NCBI RefSeq assembly: GCF_900302455.1
Contig: NZ_ONZG01000007.1
Location: forward strand, 1 to 64,000
DNA: 64,000 nt
Reading direction: 5' to 3'
Source: Falsiruegeria mediterranea M17
Lineage (GTDB): Bacteria; Pseudomonadota; Alphaproteobacteria; Rhodobacterales; Rhodobacteraceae
A model generated the notes under the pieces. That model saw only the letters and a program-made list of their open reading frames with translations, made no database searches and was not told where the DNA came from. Below, piece after piece: positions 46,319 to 55,148 of this stretch (its first letter is position 1; each line of letters opens with the position of its first letter). The position numbers and the translations under genes are program-made.

Positions 46319-47494
46319 ATGACCCAGAGCCGTACCGCCACCACCTTTGCCCCTCCGGTGATGGAGGCGCGCCGGTGGCTCGAAGGTGTCACGTTCCCGG
46401 CAGACCACCCGCTGATCAACGTCAGCCAGGCGGCCCCGGTCGATCCGCCGCCACAGCCCCTGCGGCAAGCGATGGCCGACTTTGCCCTGACCGAAGACAG
46501 CGCACATCTTTACGGACCTGTGTTGGGCAACGATGACCTGCGAACGGGGCTGGCGCGCGAAATCTCTGATCATTACGCCGCGTCGGTGCGCGCCAATCAG
46601 GTCGCGATCACTTCGGGGTGCAATCAGGCCTTTGCCTGCACCATCTCGGCCCTGACCACGGAAGGGGATGAGGTTATCCTGCCAACCCCCTGGTATTTCA
46701 ATCATAAAATGTGGCTCGATATGGCGGGTGTGACCGCCGTGCCGTTGACCACAGGCCCCGATTTGTTGCCTGACCCGGTCAAAGCTGAGGCGTTGATCAC
46801 CCCGCGAACCCGAGCAATTTCGCTGGTCACACCAAACAACCCTGGTGGTGTTGAATACCCCGCGGACTTGGTCAAAGCCTTCTTTGACCTGGCCCGCAAG
46901 CACGGTATCCGCCTGCTGTTGGACGAGACCTACCGCGACTTTGACAGCCGCGAAGGTGCGCCACATCCGCTGTTTTCCCAACCCGGTTGGGATGACACGC
47001 TGGTCCATCTTTATTCGTTTTCGAAGGCCTACCGGCTGACCGGCCACCGGGTCGGCGCGCTGGCGACCAGCCCCGCACTGCTGTCCGAGATCGAAAAGTT
47101 TCTGGACACCGTCGCCATCTGCCCCGGCCAGATCGGCCAGCATGCCGCCCTGTGGGGGATGGAAAACTTGGGCGAGTGGCTGGCGGGGGAACGCCGTGAG
47201 ATCCTGGACCGCCGCGCCGCCATTGCTGACGGGATGCCCATGCTCGAGGCAAAGGGATGGAAGCTTTTGGGTCTTGGCGCATATTTTGCCTATCTGGAAC
47301 ATCCCTTTGATCTGCCATCAGACGAATTGGCCCGCAAACTGGTGCCCGAAGCAGGCATTCTGCTGCTGCCCGGCACCATGTTCATGCCTGCCGGAGACGC
47401 GGCCGGAACACGTCAGGTTCGGGTGGCGTTTGCCAATCTCGATCGCAACGGGATTGGACAACTCTTCGAGCGCCTGGGCGGCCTGACACTCTGA
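46319..47494 (+). CDS. Class I/II PLP-dependent aminotransferase
   Basis: The 391-residue protein shows AITSGCNQAFACTISALTTEG, AISLVTPNNPGGVEYP, LLLDETYRDF (PLP Asp and Tyr) and the lysine in LYSFSKAYRLTGHRVG. It is a fold-type I aminotransferase distinct from the one at 28 kb; its specificity is unknown. ACAGGATC lies about 10 bp before the ATG at 46319. The previous frame extension back to gpt is not conserved. Confidence 0.8.
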   Translation: MTQSRTATTFAPPVMEARRWLEGVTFPADHPLINVSQAAPVDPPPQPLRQAMADFALTEDSAHLYGPVLGNDDLRTGLAREISDHYAASVRANQVAITSGCNQAFACTISALTTEGDEVILPTPWYFNHKMWLDMAGVTAVPLTTGPDLLPDPVKAEALITPRTRAISLVTPNNPGGVEYPADLVKAFFDLARKHGIRLLLDETYRDFDSREGAPHPLFSQPGWDDTLVHLYSFSKAYRLTGHRVGALATSPALLSEIEKFLDTVAICPGQIGQHAALWGMENLGEWLAGERREILDRRAAIADGMPMLEAKGWKLLGLGAYFAYLEHPFDLPSDELARKLVPEAGILLLPGTMFMPAGDAAGTRQVRVAFANLDRNGIGQLFERLGGLTL

Positions 47495-47582
47495 ACCCGT
47501 TCGGCCCTTGCCCACCGGCACGGGCCATCGTAGACAAGGCGTCGATCAACACGGCGGAAAAAGCCGAAACAGGGGGCAAACC

Positions 47583-49427
47583 ATGGCCGCAGGCGTCAAA
47601 AGTCTATCGAAAACCTTTGTCTGGATCCTGATGGGCCTGCTGATGCTGGGTCTTGCGGGTTTTGGCGCGACCAACCTGACCGGCACCGTGCGCACCGTCG
47701 CCACAGTTGGCACCCAAACCGTCAGCGTCGATGATTATGCCCGCGAGCTGCAGCGCGAAATCCGCGCTGTCGAGGCGCAAACCGGTCAAACCCTGCCGAT
47801 GGCGCAGGCGCGCGAACTGGGCATCGACCGGATTGCGCTTGCCAACCTTGTGAACCTTGCGTCGCTCGACAACGAAGTGGCCGAACTGGGCGTGTCGATT
47901 GGCGACACGAACCTGCAGCAGGAAATCCTCGAAGTGCCTGCATTTCAGGGTGTTGACGGCACCTTTGATCGCGAAGGGTATCGCTTTGCGCTTGAACAGG
48001 CAGGCCTGAGCGAGGCTGATTTCGAAGAAGATCTGCGCCGCGAATCCGCCCGCACCCTGGTGCAAGGCGCGATCATGGAAGGCGTCGAAATGCCCAGCAC
48101 CATGACCGATCTGATCATCGACTATGTCTATGCCCGCCGCAGCTTTACCGTGGCCACCGTTTCGGCCGATGCCCTGGCCACCCCGGTTCCGGCCCCGACA
48201 GACACGCAGTTGCAGACCTATTATGACGAGAACACCGACCGCTTCACTCTGCCCGAAACCAAGCGTCTGACCTATGCCCTGCTCTCGCCCGAGATGTTGC
48301 TTGATCAGGTCGAACTGGATGATGCATCCGTCCGCCGCCTGTTCGAAGAGCGTGAAGCACAATACAACCAGCCCGAACGCCGTCTGGTCGAACAACTGGC
48401 GTTTACCGACGAGGCCGCCGCCCTGGATGCCAAGGCACAGCTTGAAGTCGGTGGCACCACCTTTGAGCGTTTGGTTGAGGATCGCGAACTGTCGCTGGCC
48501 GATGTGGACCTGGGCGACATGGCCATCGAAGAATTGGGCGCAGCTGGCGAGGCGATCTTTGCCGCCGAAATTGGCGAAGTCGTCGGCCCCCTTCCCTCGT
48601 CACTTGGGCCCGCGCTTTACCGTGTGAATGGCACACTGGCCGCGCGCATCACCCCGTTCGAAGAGGTCGAGGCCGAACTGCGCGATGAGCTGGCCGCCGA
48701 GCGCGCCCGCCGCCTGATCGAAGCACAGGCCGAAGACATCAATGACCTGTTGGCCGGTGGCGCTACGCTTGAGGAACTGACCGGCGAGACCGAGATGACC
48801 GTGGGTGAGATTGACTGGACCAGTGAAAGCTCGGATGGCGTGGCCGCCTATGCCGGTTTCCGCGAAGCCGCTCAGGCCGTGCGCGATGGCGATTTCCCCG
48901 AGATCGGGTTTCTTGAGGACGGCTCGATCTTTGCCCTGCGCCTGAACGAGGTTCTGCCGCCCCGTCCCGAACCGCTGGACAGCGCCCGCGCGCGTGTGGC
49001 CGCAGCGTGGACCGCAGCCGAGACAAATACCGCGCTGCAATCTCAGGCCGACAGTGTACTGGCAACGCTGGTGACTGAAGGCGACTTTGCCGCGACCGGA
49101 CTGCCCACAAGGGTTGAAAACGGCCTGACCCGCACCGCCTTTCTGGACGGCGTTCCAGTCGACTTCATGAACCAGGTGTTCGAGATGGAGCCCGGTGAAC
49201 TGCGCGTCATCGGGGGCCAAGGTCGCGCCTTTGTTGTGCGTCTGGATGACATCCTGCCGCCCGAAGAGACGGCCGAGTTGCAGCAGACCCAAGCGGCCGT
49301 GGCCGCTCAGATGAACCAGGCGCTGTCCCGCAACCTATTTGATGTCTACGTCCGCGACGCTCAGACCCGTGCCCAGCCTACGCTGGATCAGCGCGCTCTG
49401 AATGCGGTGCAGGCCAACTTTCAATAA
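47583..49427 (+). CDS. PpiD-like membrane-anchored periplasmic peptidyl-prolyl isomerase/foldase
   Basis: The 614-residue protein has one N-terminal membrane anchor (about 11-33, FVWILMGLLMLGLAGFGA), a SurA-N/PpiD chaperone region (VSVDDYARELQREIRAVEAQ; GFREAAQ later) and a central parvulin-type domain that looks diverged. It probably folds outer-membrane proteins at the translocon. ATG 47583 begins the typical cytoplasmic stub. It is ten bases before trpE, an arrangement I recall from related genomes but cannot check here. Confidence 0.75.
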   Translation: MAAGVKSLSKTFVWILMGLLMLGLAGFGATNLTGTVRTVATVGTQTVSVDDYARELQREIRAVEAQTGQTLPMAQARELGIDRIALANLVNLASLDNEVAELGVSIGDTNLQQEILEVPAFQGVDGTFDREGYRFALEQAGLSEADFEEDLRRESARTLVQGAIMEGVEMPSTMTDLIIDYVYARRSFTVATVSADALATPVPAPTDTQLQTYYDENTDRFTLPETKRLTYALLSPEMLLDQVELDDASVRRLFEEREAQYNQPERRLVEQLAFTDEAAALDAKAQLEVGGTTFERLVEDRELSLADVDLGDMAIEELGAAGEAIFAAEIGEVVGPLPSSLGPALYRVNGTLAARITPFEEVEAELRDELAAERARRLIEAQAEDINDLLAGGATLEELTGETEMTVGEIDWTSESSDGVAAYAGFREAAQAVRDGDFPEIGFLEDGSIFALRLNEVLPPRPEPLDSARARVAAAWTAAETNTALQSQADSVLATLVTEGDFAATGLPTRVENGLTRTAFLDGVPVDFMNQVFEMEPGELRVIGGQGRAFVVRLDDILPPEETAELQQTQAAVAAQMNQALSRNLFDVYVRDAQTRAQPTLDQRALNAVQANFQ

Positions 49428-49437
49428 GAGCTAGAGC

Positions 49438-50949
49438 ATGGCGCTGACCCCCGATTATGACAGTTTTGCCCGCGCCTATGAGGCCGGGGAAAATCAGGTC
49501 GTCTATACCCGACTGGCCGCCGACCTCGACACGCCGGTGTCCCTGATGCTCAAGCTGACCGGCGCCCAAAAAGACGCCTTCATGCTGGAATCGGTGACTG
49601 GTGGTGAAGTGCGCGGGCGCTACTCCATCATCGGGATGAAACCAGACCTGATCTGGCGCTGTCACGGGGAGCAATCGGCGCTCAATCGCTCGGCCCGCTT
49701 TGATGCGGATGATTTCTCGCCGCAAGACGGCGACCCGATGGCGAACCTGCGGGCGCTGCTGGCCGAAAGCCGCATTGATCTGCCCGATGATCTGCCGCAG
49801 GCCGCTGCCGGTCTGTTCGGCTATCTGGGGTATGACATGGTACGGCTGGTGGAACATCTGCCGAACGTGAACCCAGACCCGCTTGGCCTGCCCGATGCGG
49901 TGATGATGCGCCCTTCGGTCGTGGCGGTCCTAGACGGGGTCAAGGGTGAAGTAACCGTTGTTTCACCCGCTTGGGTCAGCGACGGACAGTCGGCCAAGGC
50001 GGCTTATGCCCAGGCGGCTGAGCGCGTGATGGATGCGGTGCGCGATCTGGAACGCGCCATGCCAGCCGAAACCCGCGATCTGGGTGATGCGCGCGAAGTG
50101 GCCGAACCGGTCAGCAACTTCACCAAATCCGGCTATATGGAAGCGGTCGAAAAGGCCAAGGACTACATCCGCGCGGGCGACATCTTTCAGGTGGTCCCGG
50201 CGCAGCGCTGGACGCAGGAATTTCCACTGCCGCCCTTTGCGCTGTACCGCTCGCTGCGGCGGACAAACCCGTCGCCCTTCATGTTCTATTTCAACTTCGG
50301 CGGTTTTCAGGTCGTGGGTGCCAGCCCCGAGATTCTGGTCCGCGTCTTTGGCGACGAGGTCACGATCCGCCCGATCGCGGGCACCCGTCCGCGTGGCGCG
50401 ACGCCAGAGGAAGATCGCGCGTTAGAGGCAGATCTGCTCGCGGACAAGAAAGAACTGGCCGAACACCTGATGCTGCTCGATTTGGGCCGCAACGACACCG
50501 GCCGGGTCGCCAAGATCGGCACCGTGCGCCCGACTGAGCAGTTCATCATCGAACGCTACAGCCACGTGATGCACATCGTGTCGAATGTAGTGGGTGAACT
50601 GGCCGAGGGCAAGGACGCGCTTGATGCCTTTTTTGCCGGGATGCCCGCAGGCACCGTCTCTGGCGCGCCCAAGGTCCGCGCGATGGAGATCATCGACGAG
50701 CTGGAGCCGGAAAAGCGCGGCGTCTACGGCGGCGGCGTGGGTTATTTCAGTGCCGGTGGAGACATGGACATGTGCATCGCCCTGCGCACGGCAGTGGTGC
50801 AGGACCAAAAGCTCTACATCCAGGCGGGCGGCGGCGTTGTCTATGACAGCGACCCCGAGGCCGAGTACATGGAAACGGTCCACAAATCCAACGCCATCCG
50901 ACGCGCAGCCGCAGATGCGGCGCGGTTTACCGGAAACGGGAACCGCTAA
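49438..50949 (+). CDS. trpE: Anthranilate synthase component I
   Basis: The 503-residue protein is a chorismate-utilising TrpE: N-terminal feedback domain (TPVSLMLKLTGAQKDAFMLE; GRYSIIGMKPD) and a catalytic C-terminal domain with DIFQVVPAQRW, GASPEILVRV, PIAGTRPRGATPEED, LLDLGRNDTGRVA and FFAGMPAGTVSGAPKVRAME. With TrpG it converts chorismate to anthranilate. It is 10 bp after the PpiD-like gene. Its partner trpG lies nearly 6 kb away, beyond unrelated genes. No leader peptide is visible. Confidence 0.92.
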   Translation: MALTPDYDSFARAYEAGENQVVYTRLAADLDTPVSLMLKLTGAQKDAFMLESVTGGEVRGRYSIIGMKPDLIWRCHGEQSALNRSARFDADDFSPQDGDPMANLRALLAESRIDLPDDLPQAAAGLFGYLGYDMVRLVEHLPNVNPDPLGLPDAVMMRPSVVAVLDGVKGEVTVVSPAWVSDGQSAKAAYAQAAERVMDAVRDLERAMPAETRDLGDAREVAEPVSNFTKSGYMEAVEKAKDYIRAGDIFQVVPAQRWTQEFPLPPFALYRSLRRTNPSPFMFYFNFGGFQVVGASPEILVRVFGDEVTIRPIAGTRPRGATPEEDRALEADLLADKKELAEHLMLLDLGRNDTGRVAKIGTVRPTEQFIIERYSHVMHIVSNVVGELAEGKDALDAFFAGMPAGTVSGAPKVRAMEIIDELEPEKRGVYGGGVGYFSAGGDMDMCIALRTAVVQDQKLYIQAGGGVVYDSDPEAEYMETVHKSNAIRRAAADAARFTGNGNR

Positions 50950-51142
50950 CGCCGTCACGGACCTAAAAAAGAGCGCAGCCTGCCCGCCAACCCCTAGCGA
51001 TAAGTGATGGAGCGTCGGACCGAATGCACTGCAGGCACGCCGCCATGTAAAAAACACCTTTCGAAGATACCTTCGGGAGCTATCTGCACCAGATGTCGGC
51101 TTGGCGGAGCGAGCGGACACAATACGGAAGTCTGCTTTCGCG

Positions 51143-51943
51143 TCACAAACGATCAAGCCAGTCACGAACTAACGCGTGAAACACCTCGGGTCTCTCCCAG
51201 GCTAAAGCATGGCCTGCAGAATCCAAGACAGCAAAAGTTGCCCGCGGAAATCGGTGCATGATATCGACGCCATCGAGATAGCCGCTGATGCTGTCTTGTC
51301 GGCCGACAACGACCAAGCTTGGCACATTGACCGTTGTCGCCTCTTCCTCTGCCGCAAAACTGAACTCAAACGCATTAACGATACGCGCTTCCTGGTCCTC
51401 ATCGAATAGGGCACGGGCAGGAGCGATGATTTGTCGCCTTTTCTCTACGATATCCCATCGCTGGATCACCGACATGTTCTCATGCGCCCAAATTTCCGCC
51501 TCGGATAATTCCGGTTGAATGGTTTTGTCTTCAACGATGACTTGCGGATCGGGAATTCTTTTTGGATCAGAGGACGGGTTTCCTCCCGGTACGATTAGAG
51601 CGACCCCAGAGATGCGTTCCGGCATAGTGTGCACAAGCCCGCGCGCAATATAGCTGCCACGAGATAAGCCCGCGACGGCGAACCGCTCGGCCGGAAGTTT
51701 TGCTTCAATGAACTCTTGCATGGCGCTGAGCAGATCATCCTGCGACTGGATGTCATTGCGCGCCGGGCTGAGCCCATGTCCAGGCATGTCGACATAAATG
51801 CGCCGCCATGCTCCGGCACCGCGAAAGCAGGGTTCCATGACATCCATCATGTGGCGATGATCAACCGTAACCCCGTGCAGCAGGACAATGGGGGTGCCGG
51901 TTCCAATTTCCCGGTGATGCAGCATGCTTTGAAGGTCTCCCAT
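51143..51943 (-). CDS. Alpha/beta hydrolase
   Basis: The protein (about 266 residues from this start) has HREIGTGTPIVLLHGVTVDH with the oxyanion HG, the nucleophile elbow AVAGLSRGSYIARG (Ser), a late Asp region (PSLVVVGRQDSISGYLD) and the catalytic His in DSAGHALAWERPE. The start is uncertain: ATG 51943, 51925 and 51991 are all in frame, and the first two have moderate ribosome-binding sites. It stands alone between trpE and cpdB. Substrate unknown. Confidence 0.72.
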   Translation of the reverse strand: MGDLQSMLHHREIGTGTPIVLLHGVTVDHRHMMDVMEPCFRGAGAWRRIYVDMPGHGLSPARNDIQSQDDLLSAMQEFIEAKLPAERFAVAGLSRGSYIARGLVHTMPERISGVALIVPGGNPSSDPKRIPDPQVIVEDKTIQPELSEAEIWAHENMSVIQRWDIVEKRRQIIAPARALFDEDQEARIVNAFEFSFAAEEEATTVNVPSLVVVGRQDSISGYLDGVDIMHRFPRATFAVLDSAGHALAWERPEVFHALVRDWLDRL

Positions 51944-52144
51944 CGCTTGATGAGTTCCTATCACAAACGCTATCCTCGACGAAGGCGACATTCGCCGCGC
52001 ATTGACGAATGAGCAAGTTGGGCTCTCACATGCACCATTTACCGCAAAGTGCCGGACCCGCCCGGGATTTCCCCCCTTCTATTGGCGCGAATCCGCCAAT
52101 CACAGGACAACCGTTACAATAGATCGCTATACTCTCAGCATGAC

Positions 52145-52171
52145 ACCCGGCTCATCCCGAGTCGGGTTTTT
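52145..52171 (+). terminator. Terminator-like hairpin in the cpdB leader
   Basis: ACCCGGCTC-ATCCC-GAGTCGGGT followed by TTTT and then CGTTT. It is oriented with cpdB and lies 35 bp before its start, yet no gene on this strand precedes it after trpE. It could be an attenuator of cpdB or the end of a short RNA. A second hairpin (ATTGGCG-CGAATC-CGCCAAT, 52081-52100) and a TATACT box at 52128 lie just upstream. Confidence 0.55.
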
Positions 52172-52206
52172 CGTTTCAAAAGACCATTCGCTGAAAGAGG
52201 TTCGCC

Positions 52207-54168
52207 ATGTCACGTTTCACGCTGTCGCGTCGTCAATTCCTGGGCACCACTGCTGGCTTCATTGCCCTTCACCCCTTCTCGGCCCGCGCTGCCTCGAACC
52301 AGGCGCATCTGCGGATCATGGAGACGACCGACCTGCATGTGCATGTCTTTCCCTATGACTATTACGCTGACAAACCGCGCGACACGGTCGGATTGGCCCG
52401 CACCGCGTCGATCATCAAGGAGATCCGGGATGAGGCGACGAACTCGGTTCTGATCGACAATGGCGACTTTCTGCAGGGCAACCCGATGGGCGATTACATT
52501 GCTTATGAGCGAGGGATGAAAGAAGGTGACATGCACCCGGTGATCACCGCGATGAACACCGTAGGCTTTGACGCCTCGACCCTAGGCAATCACGAATTCA
52601 ACTACGGCCTCGATTTCCTGATGAAATCACTGGCGGGCGCAGATTTCCCGGTTGTCAGCGCAAATGTCGCGCTGGAACAGGGCAGCGACGCGACCAAGGA
52701 CAAGACGCTGATCAAGCCTTATGTGATCCTGGACCGCGAGGTGACCGATGGTGCCGGCACTGCGCATCCGATCAAGATCGGTCTTATTGGGTTTGTACCG
52801 CCGCAGATCATGAACTGGGACCGCCGCCATCTGGAAGGGAACGTTCAGGCGCGTGATATTGTCGATACTGCGCAGGCCTTTGTGCCCGAGATGAATGAAC
52901 AGGGCTGCGACCTGATCATCGCACTCAGCCATTCCGGGATTGGCGAAGCTGATCACAGCGACGGTATGGAGAACGCCAGTGTGCCGCTGGCCGCCATCGA
53001 CGGGATCGACGCGGTTCTGACCGGCCACCATCACCGCGTCTTCCCCTCATCCGCCTATGACGGCATGGCGGCTGTTGATACCGTCAAAGGCACCATCCAC
53101 GGCAAACCGGCGGCCATGGGCGGCTTCTGGGGCTCGCACCTGGGGCTGATCGACTTGATGCTGGAACGCTCGGGCAACGAATGGAAGATCGTGAGCCATT
53201 CGGCTGAGGCGCGTCCAATTTCAAAACGCAACGAGGATCGCTCGATCACCGCGTTGGTCGACAGCCAGCAAGATGTGCTGGATTCCGTGCAGGCCGATCA
53301 TGATGCCACGCTGGCCTATGTGCGCCGCGCTGTCGGCAAGACTGATGCGCCGCTGCATTCCTATTTTGCGCTGGTGGCCGATGATCCGTCGGTGCAGATC
53401 GTGTCGATCGCACAGCTTTGGTACATCGAACAGATGCTCAACGGCACCGAATACGAAGGCCTGCCAATCCTGTCGGCCGCCGCGCCCTTCAAGGCTGGTG
53501 GACGTGGTGGGCCAGAGTATTTCACTGACGTGCCTAAGGGCGATGTGGCGATCAAGAACGTCTCGGACCTCTACCTTTATCCCAACACGGCACGCGCAGT
53601 GCTGGTGACGGGGCAGCAGGTCAAAGATTGGTTGGAACGCTCGGCAGGCATGTTCAACCAGGTGGAGCCCGGCAAGGCAGATCAAGTGCTGCTGAACCCC
53701 AAATTCCCCAGCTACAACTTTGACGTGATCGACGGGGTGACCTATGAAATCGACCTGAGCCAACCGTCGATGTTCACCCCCAAAGGTGAAATGGCCAACC
53801 CCGATGCCAACCGCATCGTCAACTTACAGTTCAACGGACAGCCCCTTGATCTGGCAGCAAAGTTCGTGATTGCGACCAACAATTACCGTGCCAGCGGCGG
53901 CGGCAAGTTCCCGGGCGCTTTGGGCGATACGATCATTTTTGAAGGCCCCGACACCAACCGCGACGTCATTGTGCGTTACATCGTCGAGAAAGGCACCATC
54001 AGCCCGAAGGCGGATGCCAACTGGTCGTTTGCACCGCTGGCCGATACGTCGGTTCTGTTCGACACTGGCCCCAAGGCGGCGGAATACGCAGACGACGTCA
54101 AAGGCGTCATCATTGAGCCCGCAGGTGAAGGGCCAGATGGTTTCGCACGTTTCCGCATTCAGTTGTAA
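52207..54168 (+). CDS. cpdB: 2',3'-cyclic-nucleotide 2'-phosphodiesterase/3'-nucleotidase
   Basis: The 653-residue protein has a Tat-type signal ([16 protein letters not shown]), then a metallophosphatase domain: [51 protein letters not shown] and [11 protein letters not shown] 5'-nucleotidase C-terminal substrate domain follows with [15 protein letters not shown] and [15 protein letters not shown]. It hydrolyses 2',3'-cyclic and 3'-nucleotides in the periplasm for phosphate and nucleoside supply. GAAAGAGG precedes the ATG. A strong terminator follows. Confidence 0.9.
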   Translation: MSRFTLSRRQFLGTTAGFIALHPFSARAASNQAHLRIMETTDLHVHVFPYDYYADKPRDTVGLARTASIIKEIRDEATNSVLIDNGDFLQGNPMGDYIAYERGMKEGDMHPVITAMNTVGFDASTLGNHEFNYGLDFLMKSLAGADFPVVSANVALEQGSDATKDKTLIKPYVILDREVTDGAGTAHPIKIGLIGFVPPQIMNWDRRHLEGNVQARDIVDTAQAFVPEMNEQGCDLIIALSHSGIGEADHSDGMENASVPLAAIDGIDAVLTGHHHRVFPSSAYDGMAAVDTVKGTIHGKPAAMGGFWGSHLGLIDLMLERSGNEWKIVSHSAEARPISKRNEDRSITALVDSQQDVLDSVQADHDATLAYVRRAVGKTDAPLHSYFALVADDPSVQIVSIAQLWYIEQMLNGTEYEGLPILSAAAPFKAGGRGGPEYFTDVPKGDVAIKNVSDLYLYPNTARAVLVTGQQVKDWLERSAGMFNQVEPGKADQVLLNPKFPSYNFDVIDGVTYEIDLSQPSMFTPKGEMANPDANRIVNLQFNGQPLDLAAKFVIATNNYRASGGGKFPGALGDTIIFEGPDTNRDVIVRYIVEKGTISPKADANWSFAPLADTSVLFDTGPKAAEYADDVKGVIIEPAGEGPDGFARFRIQL

Positions 54169-54228
54169 TTCGGATGGTGATGAACCGGTTTTGATGGAGG
54201 GTTCAAACACCCAACTCCAAAAGGTTCA

Positions 54229-54260
54229 TGGCCCGCCATTTAATAGGCGGGCCATTTTTT
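54229..54260 (+). terminator. Intrinsic terminator after cpdB
   Basis: TGGCCCGCC-ATTTAATA-GGCGGGCCA followed by TTTTTT. The perfect 9-bp stem and T-run make this a clear Rho-independent terminator 60 bp past the cpdB stop. Confidence 0.85.
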
Positions 54261-54377
54261 CTTCGGATGGTCCAAGGGAATTGGACGAGGCGGTCGTAAA
54301 TTGGCGGTAAACTTATCTGCATTTCCGCTGTTCGACCGGCTCCAAGACTGTTGTTTTGCTTCAATCAAAAGGCCGAC

Positions 54378-54539
54378 CTATTGGTCCGCTTCTCGTTTGA
54401 GGCGTGCCGCCTTGAGCCGTTTGGTCTTTTCTTCGCGAGCCACCTTTTCATCGTGCAGGATCTCTCGTGCCGCGTGATCGGTTTGCTCGTCTTTGGACAG
54501 CTTTTTGCCCGGAAGGTAGGGGACTTTCTTTTGTATCAT
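54378..54539 (-). CDS. Small Lys/Glu-rich protein downstream of cspA
   Basis: The 53-residue product begins MIQKKVPYLPGKKLSKDEQ and continues as a highly charged, probably helical chain (HDEKVAREEKTKRLKAARLK). Small basic proteins of this kind recur next to cspA in relatives as far as I recall, but no function is known to me. The start at 54539 is chosen because the upstream extension would begin exactly at the cspA stop with a poor site. It is likely co-transcribed with cspA. Confidence 0.5.
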   Translation of the reverse strand: MIQKKVPYLPGKKLSKDEQTDHAAREILHDEKVAREEKTKRLKAARLKREADQ

Positions 54540-54614
54540 TTGACACAACCTTCGCTGCCAGTGTTCGAGTGCATAGGTGGGAACGGCCCCAAAGGCCGTC
54601 CCATGATCTCTCAC

Positions 54615-54821
54615 TTAGGCAAGTGCGATGTTTGTCGCGCTGCTGCGGCCGTCACGACCGTCTTCGATGTCGAACGTCACTTTTTGATCGTCAGCCAGGC
54701 CGGTCAGACCTGCACGTTCGACGGCCGAGATGTGTACGAATACATCCTTGCCGCCATCTTCTGGGGCAATAAAGCCGAAACCTTTGGTGGTGTTGAACCA
54801 TTTCACGGTGCCATTGGCCAT
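54615..54821 (-). CDS. cspA: Cold-shock protein, CspA family
   Basis: The 68-residue protein is a single cold-shock domain: MANGTVKWFNTTKGFGFIAP (RNP1) and KDVFVHISAVERAG (RNP2), ending with the usual VTFDIEDGRDGRSSATNIAL. It binds single-stranded RNA or DNA. GGAGACC lies upstream of the ATG at 54819-54821. The 327-bp stretch upstream could give a long 5' leader, as is common for such genes. Confidence 0.9.
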   Translation of the reverse strand: MANGTVKWFNTTKGFGFIAPEDGGKDVFVHISAVERAGLTGLADDQKVTFDIEDGRDGRSSATNIALA

Positions 54822-55148
54822 TCCGTGGTCTCCTTTGAATAGTGCCACCTGCGTGGTGCGGTGGCCTTGGCGTCAGTCAGAGCAATCGAGACTGAAGCCG
54901 AAACTGGAGACAGTTGGTCGAGGTGCGGTAACAGTCGCACGTGCTATATGGCTGCACAAGCAGGAAAAGACAAGTGCTGCGCGCATTTGGCCCGTGTTCG
55001 GACTGTATTCCCCCCGGGGCAAGGAGAAGCACTTTCAACGTGTTTCAAAGTGCCTAACCCGCCGTGCGCTGCAGCCCCCAGCCAATCCACACATCCAATG
55101 CATCACCGCCTAATTCAGTGACAGACCCGCCAATGTCGAGCGTTGAAC
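54822..55148. other. 327-bp gap: cspA leader/promoter region
   Basis: No gene is supported. An imperfect hairpin GCACTTT-N11-AAAGTGC lies near 55027-55051, between the end of the YibQ-like gene and the cspA promoter, and may separate the two transcripts. Confidence 0.4.
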
